Below the pieces are notes generated by a model, which did no database searches, was not told the DNA's origin, and was given only the letters and a program-made list of their open reading frames with translations. A program made the translations under genes and the position numbers. 5,794 bases of DNA from Methanothermococcus okinawensis. Lineage in GTDB: Archaea; AGJL01; Methanococci; Methanococcales; Methanococcaceae. This document shows, piece by piece, positions 5,247 through 5,794 of the stretch; position 1 is the stretch's first letter; each line of letters begins with the position of its first letter. Where the stretch lies: positions 1 to 5,794 of the forward strand of contig DQVU01000035.1 in NCBI GenBank assembly GCA_015661585.1, written 5' to 3'.

Positions 5247-5666
5247 ATGGAAAAAAATATTTCTAAGTACATTATAAATTATATCAAAAATAGAAAGGGT
5301 TATATTGAAAACAGCAACGTAGTAGAGGTTGGAATAGGTTATTACTTCAAGGTGGCAAAAACTCTCAAAGGTTATGGGATAAAGGTTACAGTAGTAGATA
5401 TAAAGAAGGAGGTAGTAGAAAGGGCAAAAAGAGAAGGGCTAAATGCACAACTAGAAGATATATTTAATCCTAAGTTGGAGGTATATAGATACGCCGATCT
5501 TATATACTCCATAAGACCCCCCAGGGACCTTCAACACCAACTCCTGAAACTCTCTAAGAACTACGAAGTCCCACTACTTATAAGACCCCTCTCTGGTGAG
5601 TTTGTTATAGATGGTTTAAAGTTGGTCAACTACGGAGGTGAGGTACTCTATCTATATGAACAGTAA
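5247..5666 (+). CDS. UPF0146 family protein, Rossmann/methyltransferase-like fold
   Basis: This 139-residue archaeal protein belongs to the conserved UPF0146 family, whose function is not established. The sequence shows a methyltransferase-like Rossmann pattern: a beta strand and glycine loop VVEVGIG (25-31), then VTVVDIKKEVVERAKREG (47-64) with the acidic D51 at the end of strand 2. DIF follows at 71-73, and the family hallmark DLIYSIRPPRDLQ at 84-96. The last motif is LLIRPLSGE (110-118). The protein is shorter than active class I methyltransferases and its glycine motif is partly degenerate, so SAM or NAD(P) binding is only possible. The ATG at 5247 is the only ATG between the upstream in-frame stop (5223) and the conserved region. 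TGGTTGGA (5233-5240) is a weak ribosome binding site. It may be transcribed with cofC or from the A/T-rich TATA-like stretch at about 5208-5220. Confidence 0.85.
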   Translation: MEKNISKYIINYIKNRKGYIENSNVVEVGIGYYFKVAKTLKGYGIKVTVVDIKKEVVERAKREGLNAQLEDIFNPKLEVYRYADLIYSIRPPRDLQHQLLKLSKNYEVPLLIRPLSGEFVIDGLKLVNYGGEVLYLYEQ

Positions 5667-5695
5667 AGATTATATATCTTATCTCTAAAATTGTT

Positions 5696-5715
5696 ATTAT
5701 AACTTATAATTTTTT
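5696..5715 (+). terminator. Hairpin plus T6 terminator after the UPF0146 gene
   Basis: ATTATAA (5696-5702), one C, then TTATAAT (5704-5710) form a perfect inverted repeat. A run of six T (5710-5715) follows directly, 44 bases after the sites of termination of translation. The stem is A/T-only, but archaeal termination depends mainly on the T tract. Confidence 0.6.
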
Positions 5716-5724
5716 AGCGTAATC

Positions 5725-5756
5725 TTTATATAATAGTTGTTAAATAGTAGGTTTGC
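5725..5756 (+). promoter_or_regulatory. Near-consensus methanococcal promoter reading out of the window
   Basis: TTTATATA (5725-5732) matches the box A consensus of Methanococcus promoters exactly. About 26 bp from its centre lies TTTGC, matching the box B start motif (TGC, 5754-5756), with the predicted start at G5755. This combination is typical of tRNA, rRNA and highly expressed genes, so such a gene probably begins just beyond base 5794. It lies ten bases after the T6 terminator of the previous gene. Confidence 0.65.
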
Positions 5757-5794
5757 TTTAATTTTACTCTTAAAGTATTTTTTGAAACACTTTA

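Overview
The window looks like chromosomal DNA of a thermophilic or hyperthermophilic methanogenic archaeon, most likely of the order Methanococcales. The intergenic DNA is very AT-rich. Ribosome binding sites are of the GGTGA/GAGGTGA type, and TATA boxes of the TTTATATA/TTTAAA type lie close upstream of the genes. The gene set is also characteristic: a coenzyme F420 biosynthesis enzyme (CofC), the beta subunit of acetyl-CoA decarbonylase/synthase (CdhC), an archaeal glycyl-tRNA synthetase and an archaeal UPF0146 protein. The species cannot be named from the sequence alone.

Layout. The left edge carries the first 37 codons of glycyl-tRNA synthetase on the minus strand. A 534-bp non-coding stretch follows, holding the glyS promoter and a structured, repeated element (copy A). 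Next comes cdhC on the minus strand, standing alone without other ACDS subunit genes. A 167-bp divergent promoter region with an inverted repeat separates cdhC from a plus-strand SpoIIM-family membrane protein gene. Downstream of that gene, in the convergent gap before the next minus-strand gene, lies a second copy (B) of the element. Then comes a minus-strand protein with four CBS domains and a C-terminal domain resembling the ribosome hibernation factor HPF/S30AE. A compact 82-bp divergent promoter region leads to cofC on the plus strand, followed 128 bp later by the UPF0146 gene. A hairpin-plus-T-tract terminator follows, and finally a near-consensus methanococcal promoter (TTTATATA plus TGC) reads out of the right edge.

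The genes are mostly single transcription units and do not form one pathway. They touch central C1/acetyl-CoA metabolism (cdhC), the F420 cofactor (cofC), translation (glyS) and probably nucleotide-sensing control of ribosomes (CBS-HPF-like protein). Two items deserve most attention. One is the pair of related intergenic elements, which may encode a small family of non-coding RNAs starting from a conserved promoter-like block and ending at T-tracts. The other is the CBS x4 plus HPF-like fusion protein. No CRISPR array, insertion sequence, tRNA or rRNA was seen.
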